This document shows positions 1 through 7,496 of a DNA stretch of 64,000 bases, one piece after another. The DNA is from an uncultured Hyphomicrobiales bacterium (GTDB lineage: Bacteria; Pseudomonadota; Alphaproteobacteria; Rhizobiales; Xanthobacteraceae). The DNA is taken from the NCBI GenBank assembly GCA_903878085.1, contig CAIRGJ010000035.1, positions 1 through 64,000 on the forward strand, in the 5' to 3' direction. Numbering within the stretch: the first letter of the stretch is position 1; the number at the start of each line of letters is the position of its first letter. The translations under genes and the position numbers were made by a program. The notes under the pieces are model-generated. The model was not told the origin of the DNA. It was given only the letters and a program-made list of their open reading frames with translations, and did no database searches.

Positions 1-61
1 GCACGTCAACCTGCCGCAGCTTCGTGACGATCTCTTCAGCCGTGTGTCTCTTCCTTGGCAT
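1..61 (-). CDS. IS3-family transposase OrfA, N-terminal fragment
   Basis: Only the first 20 codons are inside the window. The reverse complement reads MPRKRHTAEEIVTKLRQVDV, which is the characteristic N-terminus of IS3-family OrfA helix-turn-helix proteins (basic start followed by EEIV-KLRQ). OrfA binds the IS ends and is normally fused to OrfB by a programmed frameshift to make the active transposase; neither the frameshift site nor the DDE domain is visible here. The gene is cut by the window edge, not by a mutation. Confidence 0.75.
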   Translation of the reverse strand, partial: MPRKRHTAEEIVTKLRQVDV

Positions 62-125
62 TCTTCAGTCCTCCATCAGGCCTTAGCCATACATCAGGGA
101 GGACCACTTCTCAGGGGGCAGACCA
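1..125 (-). mobile_element. Left end of an IS3-family insertion sequence (partial)
   Basis: The window begins inside an insertion sequence transcribed leftwards. On the minus strand the putative terminal inverted repeat starts at 125 with TGGTCTGCCCCCTGAGAAGT, a form typical of IS3-family ends, and the orfA start codon follows at 61. The rest of the element lies outside the window, so the target duplication and completeness cannot be judged. The element sits 164 bases upstream of phoU and may have separated that gene from its former operon. Confidence 0.75.
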
Positions 126-289
126 CCCTTCGTTGAAGGGCCAGCCCCCTCTTCGGCCGTGACGCCAACATCCTTGTCATCAAGGGTTCACCGAATCTTC
201 GTAGCGTCATTAGCTGCCGAATTATCGAGTTCTGTTGTGTATTTGAATCGGCGTTCATCGGCGACATTATCGCGAACGGAAACGCAACA

Positions 290-1009
290 GTGGAATTGGC
301 AAGGTCTGTTCACACGCGGACTGTGTTTGATGTCGATCTGCGCGACCTGGCGCAGATGGTCACAGAGATGGGTGGACTCGCGGAACGGCAAATTACCCAA
401 GGCCTTTCCGCGCTTACCAGCAGAAATGCGAGCCTGGCCCGTCAAGTCATCGGCCGCGATGACGCTCTCGATGCGCTTCAAAACAAGATTGCGGAGAAAG
501 GCATTAGCATAATTGCGCAACGTCAGCCGCTCGCAAACGACTTGCGCGAAATAATTTCCGCGATGCATATTTCCGGCGACCTAGAACGCCTCGGCGACCT
601 TGCTAAAAATATCAGCAAACGCGCAATCGTGATTAGTAGCGATATTCTGCCAAAGTCCATGATTGTCGGGCTTGAGCATATGACTCGCATTGTGCTGAAG
701 CAGGTAAAAATGGCGCTCGATAGCTACGCCAGTCATGACATTGATGAAGCACTGGCGGTGTGGAACGGCGATCGACAGGTAGATGCATTCAACAATGCAT
801 TGTTCGACGAGACATTGGACTACATGAGCCGGGATCCACACAGTATCGCGGACTGCATCCAATTTCTATTTTGTGTCAAAAACCTCGAACGGGCTGGCGA
901 CCACGCCACCAATATTGCCGAGTCAGTTCACTACATCATTTCCGGTCATCTCCCCCTCGGCGAACGTCCGAAGGAAAATGCCGTCAAACTCAAGTTTAAT
1001 GCGAGGTAA
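290..1009 (+). CDS. phoU: PhoU-family phosphate signalling protein
   Basis: This 239-residue protein has two repeats of the PhoU three-helix bundle. Each carries the family's metal-binding signature: GDLERLGDLAKNIS near residue 95 and NLERAGDHATNIAE near residue 198. PhoU proteins couple the Pst transporter to the PhoR/PhoB two-component system and dampen the Pho response. The start is a GTG at 290; alignment with typical PhoU (HT...FD.DL..L) supports a start close to this. No pst genes or phoB are next to it, which is unusual; instead an IS end lies just upstream. It may be a second phoU copy carried with the phosphonate genes. Confidence 0.9.
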   Translation: MELARSVHTRTVFDVDLRDLAQMVTEMGGLAERQITQGLSALTSRNASLARQVIGRDDALDALQNKIAEKGISIIAQRQPLANDLREIISAMHISGDLERLGDLAKNISKRAIVISSDILPKSMIVGLEHMTRIVLKQVKMALDSYASHDIDEALAVWNGDRQVDAFNNALFDETLDYMSRDPHSIADCIQFLFCVKNLERAGDHATNIAESVHYIISGHLPLGERPKENAVKLKFNAR

Positions 1010-1235
1010 CGACGCGAACCGGAGGCTGAGTAGAATCCCTGGCGCCGGTTTGTGGCTTTTCAGCTTTGGCTGCGGCCGGAGCGGCTTTATTCGATTTGGT
1101 TTTCTTCTTTACTGCGGATTTTTGCTTCAATCCGGTACCTGCGGCTGATTTCAGCTTCGCAATCTCTACCTTGAGTTTTTCTAGCTTCTTCAGCTTCTTT
1201 TTAAGGGTTTTTATCGTCTTTTCTCTTTTGGACAT
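996..1235 (-). CDS. Lysine-rich small protein, function unknown
   Basis: This 79-residue frame starts MSKREKTIKTLKKKL and continues as a highly charged, coiled-coil-like stretch of Lys/Glu/Leu followed by an Ala/Lys-rich tail, somewhat like histone-H1-type bacterial tails. The ATG at 1235 is preferred over the upstream one at 1304 because a GTGGGGA ribosome-binding-like stretch stands directly before it and the extra residues look non-coding. It converges with phoU and overlaps its 3' end by 14 bases. A DNA- or RNA-binding role is conceivable from composition only. Confidence 0.5.
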   Translation of the reverse strand: MSKREKTIKTLKKKLKKLEKLKVEIAKLKSAAGTGLKQKSAVKKKTKSNKAAPAAAKAEKPQTGARDSTQPPVRVVTSH

Positions 1236-1497
1236 ATCCCCACTCGCCGTTACCGTTGCGCTCTGCCCTAACCGCAGCAGGAACCAGGCTATTGCGTGGT
1301 TCACATTGAAGGCTAGTTGATGTTTCCGACTGAAGCCAAACGAGTTTTATGACAAGTTTGTGACATTCTCGATGCCGCCGTGGCTTTGCCCACAAATGTC
1401 CCTTGCTTGTCGTTCCAACATATCGACAAATTCAGTAGCATTTAGGTTTGAGGCCATCGTTCTTGTTGAACACCCCAATATTGCACCGCGTGAGCCT

Positions 1498-1671
1498 ATG
1501 ACGACCTTGCAGCCACGGGCGCCCGAGCAAGAGCGCGAAATCCTGTACTGGCTCGATCTGGCGAAACGAGTCCTGGCCGGCGATATAAGCCCGAACGAGG
1601 CGCGGCGAGTTTTAAAAGCGGATCGTTCTCATGCCGGGGCGGCTGGTGTCGAAGACTTGCTGAGGCCGTAA
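1498..1671 (+). CDS. Hypothetical 57-residue protein
   Basis: The frame from the ATG at 1498 encodes a short hydrophilic protein with an amphipathic helix (REILYWLDLAKRVLAGDISP) and a basic/acidic C-terminus. The sequence upstream in the same frame (from 1360) looks non-coding, so the internal ATG is chosen. It ends 12 bases before the convergent phnE stop. No family was recognised; it could be a non-coding frame. Confidence 0.35.
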   Translation: MTTLQPRAPEQEREILYWLDLAKRVLAGDISPNEARRVLKADRSHAGAAGVEDLLRP

Positions 1672-1683
1672 CGGCCGACCATA

Positions 1684-2517
1684 TCATACCAGCGCTTTGC
1701 GAATCCGTGCGCTGACGAGATCGATAACGATCACGGTAACGACCACGACAATGATCTGCGCGGCTGTTTCAGCGTACTGAAAGCTGCGGATGCTCTCGTA
1801 CAGGGTCGAGCCGATACCGCCGGCGCCGACGATGCCGAGCGTCGTCGCCGAGCGCACATTCGTCTCCAACCGGTAGAGCGTGAATGAACTCCACATCGGC
1901 AGCACTTGGGGGACCACGCCGAAGACGACCTCTTGCACGCGCACAGCGCCGGTGACGCGAATGCCTTCCACCGGCCGTGGGTCGACGGCCTCAACCGCTT
2001 CGGAAAAAAGCTTGGCAAAAACGCCTAGATTATGAATGAACAATGCCATGACGCCGGCGAACGGCCCGAGGCCAACCGCCACCACGAACAGCAACGCAAA
2101 CACGATCTCGTTGATAGCGCGGCAGGCATCCATCAAACGGCGCACGGGTTGCACAATCCATTGTGGACAGACATTGGCCGAGCATAGGATGGAAAATGGC
2201 ATACCAAAGACGACGGCCAAGGCGGTGCCCCAGATAGCGATCTGGATCGTCACCAGCATGTCGCTGATATAAGAATCCCAGTCGTGAAAATTCGGATGGA
2301 GAAAGGCACTGCCGAACTCGGCCATATTGCGCCAGTCGGTGACCAGCGCCGTCACGCGGAACATTTCGGCCGGATTCCAGCTCCAGGCCAGCAGCCCGCC
2401 AACGAGCGCCCAACCCAGCCAGCCGCGCATGCGACGCGTCAACGGATACTGCGGAACGGCGAGAATCGGCGCCGGTGGCGCCGGCCGCGTTTCGAGAGGA
2501 ACGATGGTGTCGGTCAT
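1684..2517 (-). CDS. phnE: Phosphonate ABC transporter permease PhnE
   Basis: This 277-residue inner-membrane protein has about six hydrophobic segments and the cytoplasmic EAA-type loop (EAVEAVDPRPVEGIRVTGA) through which permeases of this family contact the ATPase. It ends with another membrane helix and a basic tail. The start at 2517 (MTDTIVPLE) is chosen because an in-frame extension to 2616 would run through an intergenic hairpin and into phnD. It is the last gene of the phnC-phnD-phnE unit and would form the homodimeric channel of the phosphonate importer. Confidence 0.93.
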   Translation of the reverse strand: MTDTIVPLETRPAPPAPILAVPQYPLTRRMRGWLGWALVGGLLAWSWNPAEMFRVTALVTDWRNMAEFGSAFLHPNFHDWDSYISDMLVTIQIAIWGTALAVVFGMPFSILCSANVCPQWIVQPVRRLMDACRAINEIVFALLFVVAVGLGPFAGVMALFIHNLGVFAKLFSEAVEAVDPRPVEGIRVTGAVRVQEVVFGVVPQVLPMWSSFTLYRLETNVRSATTLGIVGAGGIGSTLYESIRSFQYAETAAQIIVVVVTVIVIDLVSARIRKALV

Positions 2518-2530
2518 GATCAAGACTGTC

Positions 2531-2566
2531 TGAAGGGCGCCGGACGGCAATGTCCGGCGCCCTTCA
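2531..2566 (-). promoter_or_regulatory. Strong intercistronic hairpin between phnD and phnE
   Basis: A perfect 15-base-pair inverted repeat (arms 2531-2545 and 2552-2566, six-base loop) with a GGGCGCCGG core begins 6 bases after the phnD stop. No U-tract follows on the minus strand, so it is more likely an mRNA-stabilising or partially attenuating element than a full terminator. Such hairpins behind binding-protein genes usually raise binding-protein levels relative to permease levels. Confidence 0.75.
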
Positions 2567-2572
2567 AGAGCA

Positions 2573-3691
2573 TCAGTTGGTCGGCGTATTCGCAGCGTTT
2601 GCCGCAAACTCGCCAATCATCTTCTTGAGCTCGGCCTGATTGCCGGATTTGTCAGTCTCCAAGAATACCGCAAGTTGTTTCTTGAACGGAGCGCCTTCCG
2701 CCTTCTCGGCGAGATCCTGGAATTTCTTGATGTCAGCCTGCAGCGGGGCGATCGCTGTCGATTTTTCGTCGGCCGACAGTTTATCGTCGGCGTTGATCTT
2801 CATGATGGTCTTGTTGGCCTCGAGAATGCGGATCGGCAGCAACTGGTTGTCGTTCGACGGATGGAACGGCGACCAGATCAAGTTGGCCAGAATTTCCTTG
2901 GCGGCCTTGATTTCCTCCGGCGTTCCGACCCGGCCGTAGCCCATCAGGAACGAGTAAATCTTCGTCTTTACTGCCGGGTCGAGATCCTTGCGCCACATCA
3001 GCGGGTCGAGCGGAATAATCGGCGAGGTCCAAATGATGCGAATCTGTTTGCGGGCGTCCGGCGCCGTCGTTTCGGTGCGCTGAAGATCTTCGCTGTTGTT
3101 GGTGGCGGCGGCCACCTGTTTGTGCGCGACCGCCATCGCGTTGGCCTGGTGGCTGGCATTGCGCACGGTCTTGAAGCACGACTTCGGGTCGATGTTCTTG
3201 GCCGCGAAGATGTAGGACGTCGGCACCAGGAAACCCGACGTGGAATTCGGATCGCCGATGCCGAAATCGAGCGTCTTATCGCACTTCAGAATATCATCGA
3301 GCTTGGTATATGGGCTGTCCGCATTCACGATGATATGGGAGTAATAGCCCGTGTTGCCATCGCGCGATACGACCTGAGCGAACACTTCGGCATTGGAACG
3401 ATTGGATGCTTCCATTCCCGATTTATTCCCGTACCAGGCAATCTGCACTTTGTTAAAGCGCATCGCCTCGATCACGCCGGCATAATCGCTGGCAAAGAAG
3501 CCGTTGATCTTCAACCCGGTCGCCTTTTCCATAGCCGCCAGGAAGGGCTCCCAATTTTTCTTTTGATTGGTGGAAGCTTCCGTCGAGATAACGCCGAAGT
3601 TCAATTCAGCCGGGGTCTCGGCGCGGGCAAGCGTTGTCGCGATGCCCGCTGCAACGGCCAAAGCCGCGCCGATCAAGACTAGTTTTCGCAT
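2573..3691 (-). CDS. phnD: Phosphonate ABC transporter substrate-binding protein PhnD
   Basis: The 372-residue protein starts with a Sec signal peptide (about residues 1-24, cleavage after ARA). It continues with the PhnD-type motif LNFGVISTEAS, then IAWYGNKSG and a GDPNSTSGFLVP stretch corresponding to the phosphonate-binding loop. It is longer than typical PhnD (about 300-340 residues) because of a Lys-rich helical C-terminus. A good Shine-Dalgarno (AGGAG) lies eight bases before the ATG. It would act in the periplasm, delivering alkylphosphonates or phosphate esters to PhnE/PhnC. Confidence 0.93.
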   Translation of the reverse strand: MRKLVLIGAALAVAAGIATTLARAETPAELNFGVISTEASTNQKKNWEPFLAAMEKATGLKINGFFASDYAGVIEAMRFNKVQIAWYGNKSGMEASNRSNAEVFAQVVSRDGNTGYYSHIIVNADSPYTKLDDILKCDKTLDFGIGDPNSTSGFLVPTSYIFAAKNIDPKSCFKTVRNASHQANAMAVAHKQVAAATNNSEDLQRTETTAPDARKQIRIIWTSPIIPLDPLMWRKDLDPAVKTKIYSFLMGYGRVGTPEEIKAAKEILANLIWSPFHPSNDNQLLPIRILEANKTIMKINADDKLSADEKSTAIAPLQADIKKFQDLAEKAEGAPFKKQLAVFLETDKSGNQAELKKMIGEFAANAANTPTN

Positions 3692-3750
3692 GTCGTCTTC
3701 TCCTGTTTGGTCGATAAGTTTCTAGAGACGCATTTCGATAACGGCTGACG

Positions 3751-4698
3751 TTAAGCTGACAGCCGCTCGATTTCCGAGAATGGCTTATTCGCCAGCGCTG
3801 CTGCCGCGACTACCGCGGACGGCCGCACGTAGGCCGGCATCGGCGGCAGACCATAGGCTCCATTCATTGACGTCGGTGCGGCATGCTCTTCAAACGAGGG
3901 CAAGAACAACTCCTCGCTTTCCGCGCCGTATATTTGATTGAGAAACGCGGCCGTGAGCGCGCTTGAAGCGCCGTCATAGACGACCTTGCCGGCCCGCAGC
4001 GCGATCGTTCGGGAACAATATTTCAGCGCATATTCGACCTGGTGCAGCGAGATAAGAACGGTGAGACCGTCGTTGCGGTTCATATCGGCCAGCAATTCCA
4101 TTACCCGGCGGGCCGATGCCGGATCGAGCGACGCGATCGGTTCATCGGCAATCAACAGCTCGGCGCCCTGCACCAGCGAACGCGCAATCGCTGCCCGCTG
4201 CTGCTGGCCACCGGACAATTCGCTCGCGCGTTTGAGGGCGTGCTCGGCAATGCCGACACGGGCCAAGGCCTGCATCGCTTTGCCCTTATCCTCGGCGCTG
4301 AAATGACCGAACGTCCCGCGCAAGATCGGCAATCGTCCGAGCAAACCGAAGCAGACATTGGTCAGCAGCGAAAGCCGCGGCACCAGATTGAATTGCTGAA
4401 AGATCACGCCGATCCGGGCGCGCAAGTTGCGATTACTGTTGAGGCGGCCACCGCGCTGGATCGGCTCGCCCATCACCGCGATCCGGCCGGAGCTTTCCTT
4501 GCTGCCATTGCGGCCACAGTCGATCGTGATCAGCCCGGCAATGGCGCGGATTAATGTCGACTTGCCCGAACCGGAGGCGCCAATCAGCGCAACCATTTCT
4601 CCGCGGGCGAGTGAAATCGTCACGTCGTCGAGCACGGGAACGCCGCGCTGAAATGACTTTGAGATACCCCGGACATCGACCATCGTTTGCATCGACAA
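3751..4698 (-). CDS. phnC: Phosphonate ABC transporter ATP-binding protein PhnC
   Basis: The 315-residue protein has a Walker A motif GASGSGKST (residues 40-48), Q-loop FQQFNLV, signature LSGGQQQRAAIAR, Walker B LLIADEPIASLDP and H-loop SLHQVEYA. The PhnC-specific FQQFNLVPRLSLLTNVCFG segment supports phosphonate specificity. About 40 extra Ala/Pro-rich residues follow the normal C-terminus. It is the first gene of phnC-phnD-phnE and has a PhoB-box-like sequence about 40 bases upstream. Confidence 0.94.
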   Translation of the reverse strand: MSMQTMVDVRGISKSFQRGVPVLDDVTISLARGEMVALIGASGSGKSTLIRAIAGLITIDCGRNGSKESSGRIAVMGEPIQRGGRLNSNRNLRARIGVIFQQFNLVPRLSLLTNVCFGLLGRLPILRGTFGHFSAEDKGKAMQALARVGIAEHALKRASELSGGQQQRAAIARSLVQGAELLIADEPIASLDPASARRVMELLADMNRNDGLTVLISLHQVEYALKYCSRTIALRAGKVVYDGASSALTAAFLNQIYGAESEELFLPSFEEHAAPTSMNGAYGLPPMPAYVRPSAVVAAAALANKPFSEIERLSA

Positions 4699-4738
4699 GC
4701 GGCGCCTCCCTTATGGTCATCACCGCTAACAACCGCCT

Positions 4739-4756
4739 GTGACAGTCGGATGAATG
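4739..4756 (-). promoter_or_regulatory. Candidate PhoB box upstream of phnC
   Basis: On the minus strand the sequence is CATTCAT-CCGA-CTGTCAC. Against the PhoB consensus of two CTGTCAT-like heptamers with 11-base periodicity, the first half matches 5 of 7 and the second 7 of 7 (last base C or T). It ends 40 bases before the phnC start codon, a normal place for a box that replaces the -35 element. PhoB binding is an inference. Confidence 0.6.
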
Positions 4757-4812
4757 GCGGCCGCCGCCTGCCCCGTTCTCCACACCGCCTTGGCGCCGGC
4801 GCAGCAGCGGTT

Positions 4813-5547
4813 TCAATAGGAATAGGCGTAGGGACGGTAAGGCGATTGGCCCAGGATCGCCGACCGCATCACGTGAAAGGACCCGGATCTATCGTTTTGC
4901 CGTGAAATGACGATCTGGCCGATGCTCAATGACTTCGCTGCTGGCATTTGTTCAAATTTATCGCAAAGAAATCGCAGTGCGTGGGTTCGTTCCGGCAACG
5001 CAAGCGAACCGGTCAGCGTCATATGAAACCGAAAATCCTCGAACACATGAGGGTAACCCCATCGATCCAGATTTTCGATTTGCCGAGCGCTTAAGCCCGC
5101 CGCCAGCCGCCGTGCCCGCTCCCGCTTGCTCAGCGGCGCACGGAATCGATCGAATTCACGCACACAGGCTTGGGCCAACCGGTCGAGCGATGGACGCGGG
5201 CTCTTGGGAACCAAAGCGATGAACGAACCCAGTTCGCGAACCGCCAAATCGCCAACCAAAACAGCCGGCTGGTCCGCGACAAAATCCAGTACGGCCTGCT
5301 CAAGAGCCGCTTCATCCGCGCCCTTGGCCAGATAAAACGGCGGCTTCAGCGTCGCGTGAAAGCCGTATTGGCGCGGCTCCCGAACAAACTCGGTCCAAGA
5401 CGGAACGTCGGCGCCATCCATCACGGCGCACGCCTGGCCCGTATAGCAATCATAGCCAAGCACCGCGGCGCCGAACCGGTAAAGCTCCGTTTCCGCGCCG
5501 GGAACGAAATAGATGGCGTAGCGTGGCTTCGGCGTTGAGCTGATCAT
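4813..5547 (-). CDS. DUF1045 family phosphonate-metabolism protein, 2H-phosphoesterase fold
   Basis: This 244-residue protein carries the two H-x-T motifs of the 2H phosphoesterase superfamily: HATLKPPF (His64, Thr66) and HMTLTG (His175, Thr177). Proteins of this DUF1045 type occur in C-P lyase operons. 2H enzymes open cyclic phosphates, so it may act on 5-phosphoribosyl-1,2-cyclic phosphate, the C-P lyase product normally opened by PhnP, which is not seen in this window. The start at 5547 (MISSTPKPRYAIYF) is chosen because the longer frame reads through phnM in another phase. It follows phnM by 10 bases in the same operon. The substrate is inferred. Confidence 0.85.
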   Translation of the reverse strand: MISSTPKPRYAIYFVPGAETELYRFGAAVLGYDCYTGQACAVMDGADVPSWTEFVREPRQYGFHATLKPPFYLAKGADEAALEQAVLDFVADQPAVLVGDLAVRELGSFIALVPKSPRPSLDRLAQACVREFDRFRAPLSKRERARRLAAGLSARQIENLDRWGYPHVFEDFRFHMTLTGSLALPERTHALRFLCDKFEQMPAAKSLSIGQIVISRQNDRSGSFHVMRSAILGQSPYRPYAYSY

Positions 5548-5557
5548 CGCAAACCGT

Positions 5558-6706
5558 TCAATGCAGCCGTCCGGCCTCAACCAAATGGACGATATTCCCG
5601 CTTGAAATCGTCGCGACCGCCTTGGGCCGCCGCGCATCGCTGGCATCGACCAGGACCAGATCGGCGCGCCGGCCGGGCGCGATGACGCCGCGCTCGTCGA
5701 GGCCGGCGGCTTTCGCGGGCCGCTCCGAAACGTAAGTCCACGCTGTTTCCAGCGAAACAACACCGTCGGCCGCAAGCCGGAACGCGGCGAGCAAGGGTGC
5801 CGGATAGTAGTAGTCCGATGCCAGGATTGTGCAGAACCCCCGCGCGATCATGTCGGCCGCACAGATCCAGCCGATATGGCTGCCGCCGCGCACCACATTG
5901 GGTGCGCCGAGCACGACGTCGTCGCCACTGGCGGTCGCCTCCTGTGCCGTCTCAATGGTGGTCGGGAATTCCGCCAGCCGGCAATCGAGATTGCGAAACC
6001 AGCGCCGGCGCTCGGGCGACATATCGTCGTGCGACAGTAACGGCGTGGCGCTCGCTTTTGCCGCGCTGGCAAGCCGCGCAATCGCCTCCGGCACCTCATC
6101 GGCCCGGGCTCGCAAACGCTCCACCAGCGACAGAAAATCTTCATTTGAAAGCCCGGCCCGCGCGGCCATCTCCGCCACCTTGCGCGTGCGCGGCGGTGTC
6201 TTGTCGCCGGGCATATGATCGTTGAAGCCGAGCATGCCGATACGCCGGTCGCCGAGCCAATCGGCCACCTCGGCTTCCGCGTCCAGGTTGAACGTCTCGT
6301 AGCGCAGGTGGCAGCGGGTATCGGCGCCAAGCAGCGGCCGCAATGACTCAATCTCATTCAGCACGGCACGGGCGTTGTCGGCGCCGCGCAGACCGGGTTC
6401 CCACGACCATGTAACGCCATGGTACATGGTGGTGATGCCATTGCTCACAGCCTGCCGGTCGCTTTCCAGCAATGCCACATCGATTGGAAACGCGACGCCC
6501 GGGCGCGGCATCAGTTGCCGCTCAAAGGCATCGGCGTGGATATCGACAATGCCGGGCAGCACGTACAGCCCGCGCGCATCAAAGCAACGGCCGTTTCCAC
6601 CGTCCGATCCGACCGCGCCGATCACGCCCTCATCGATTTCGACGTCGGTTTCAACCAAATGGCCGTTCGCGAGAACATTTCCGCCTTGAATGCGCATGGA
6701 CACCAT
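5558..6706 (-). CDS. phnM: PhnM-like alpha-D-ribose 1-methylphosphonate 5-triphosphate diphosphatase, divergent copy 1
   Basis: This 382-residue amidohydrolase-family protein retains PhnM hallmarks: VDIHADAFE, the LLSHDDMSP metal-binding segment, AEFPTT, VLGAPNVVRGGSH and ILASDYYYP. Its first motif reads H-A-D where the second copy (12,878-14,041) and E. coli PhnM read H-T-D, and the central part differs strongly. PhnM removes pyrophosphate from the ribose-phosphonate triphosphate before C-P cleavage. The start overlaps the stop of the upstream acetyltransferase (TGATG), indicating translational coupling; an ATG at 6697 is an alternative. A different phosphonate substrate is possible. Confidence 0.88.
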   Translation of the reverse strand: MVSMRIQGGNVLANGHLVETDVEIDEGVIGAVGSDGGNGRCFDARGLYVLPGIVDIHADAFERQLMPRPGVAFPIDVALLESDRQAVSNGITTMYHGVTWSWEPGLRGADNARAVLNEIESLRPLLGADTRCHLRYETFNLDAEAEVADWLGDRRIGMLGFNDHMPGDKTPPRTRKVAEMAARAGLSNEDFLSLVERLRARADEVPEAIARLASAAKASATPLLSHDDMSPERRRWFRNLDCRLAEFPTTIETAQEATASGDDVVLGAPNVVRGGSHIGWICAADMIARGFCTILASDYYYPAPLLAAFRLAADGVVSLETAWTYVSERPAKAAGLDERGVIAPGRRADLVLVDASDARRPKAVATISSGNIVHLVEAGRLH

Positions 6707-7380
6707 CACTGCGCCCGGACATTGGCGCCAGCAGCCCGTGGCTGCGGCGGCGCGATATCTTCGGGTTGGTATTTGTCGAGAAACTGTTCCGCGGTCAGTG
6801 CACGGAAATCCGGTAAGGCTGATTGCAGCCGTACATGTGGCCAATTCCACCAACCCAAAGCTTGCATGCGTGACGCAATATCGTCGGCAAATCGCTGGCG
6901 CAGGACCCGCGCCGGATTGCCCACCGCCACAGCATAGGCCGGGATATCTTTGGTCACGACGCTGCCGGCGCCGATCACCGCACCGGAGCCGATGCGCCGG
7001 CCCGGCAACACGATCGCGCCGTGCCCGATCCAGACGTCGTGGCCGATGATGACCCGTTGCGCGCACCGCCAGGCAAAAAACTCGACCTCGTCGCGCTCGC
7101 CATCAAAATAGGCACTGGCGCGATAGCTGAAGTGCGACTGGCTCGCCCGGTCCATCGGATGATTGCCCGGATTGATCCGTGTCATCGCGGCAATCGAGGT
7201 AAACTTTCCAATCTTGGCGTAGGCGATGTCGCTGTCGTTGACGACATAGGAATAGTCGCCGAACTCCACTTCCAGCAGCTTGGTGCGGGCGCCGACTTCG
7301 GTATAGGCGCCCAGCGTCGCCGCAGTGAGTAAGGCGGTCGGATCGACGAGCGGCGTTGTGGATAATTTCGTTGCAGCCAT
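6706..7380 (-). CDS. Hexapeptide-repeat acetyltransferase of the phosphonate-metabolism family
   Basis: The 224-residue protein shows left-handed beta-helix hexapeptide repeats ([42 protein letters not shown]) and the xenobiotic-acetyltransferase-like loop [10 protein letters not shown]. It matches the hexapeptide-transferase family repeatedly found in phn operons. It probably acetylates an aminoalkylphosphonate or related amine with acetyl-CoA, a role filled in enterobacteria by the unrelated PhnO; the substrate is inferred. It is first in the operon with phnM and the DUF1045 gene and has a PhoB-box-like array 36 bases upstream. Confidence 0.88.
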   Translation of the reverse strand: MAATKLSTTPLVDPTALLTAATLGAYTEVGARTKLLEVEFGDYSYVVNDSDIAYAKIGKFTSIAAMTRINPGNHPMDRASQSHFSYRASAYFDGERDEVEFFAWRCAQRVIIGHDVWIGHGAIVLPGRRIGSGAVIGAGSVVTKDIPAYAVAVGNPARVLRQRFADDIASRMQALGWWNWPHVRLQSALPDFRALTAEQFLDKYQPEDIAPPQPRAAGANVRAQ

Positions 7381-7415
7381 GGCAAAGGGGTCACCGTGAA
7401 ACGGAATTCAGAGTG

Positions 7416-7444
7416 ACGACATGTTGACGACAGACGGATGACAA
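7416..7444 (-). promoter_or_regulatory. Triple PhoB-box-like direct repeat
   Basis: Three heptamers with exact 11-base periodicity are read on the minus strand: TTGTCAT (7438-7444), CTGTCGT (7427-7433) and ATGTCGT (7416-7422), each separated by four bases. The first two match the PhoB consensus at 6 of 7 positions each and the third at 5 of 7. The array ends 36 bases before the start codon of the acetyltransferase operon. Three half-sites would allow more than one PhoB dimer to bind. Confidence 0.65.
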
Positions 7445-7496
7445 ACGGCGCGGGACACCGAATGCATTGGGGATTTTATCGCCTCGGAGAGACTCG

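Noticed and set aside
174-191. PhoB-box-like TTGTCAT-CAAG-GGTTCAC before phoU
   Set aside because: Only 10 of 14 positions match, with a poor second half; not listed as a feature.
2675-3682. 335-residue frame antisense to phnD
   Set aside because: Shadow of phnD; composition is Arg/Val-rich and lacks any recognisable motif.
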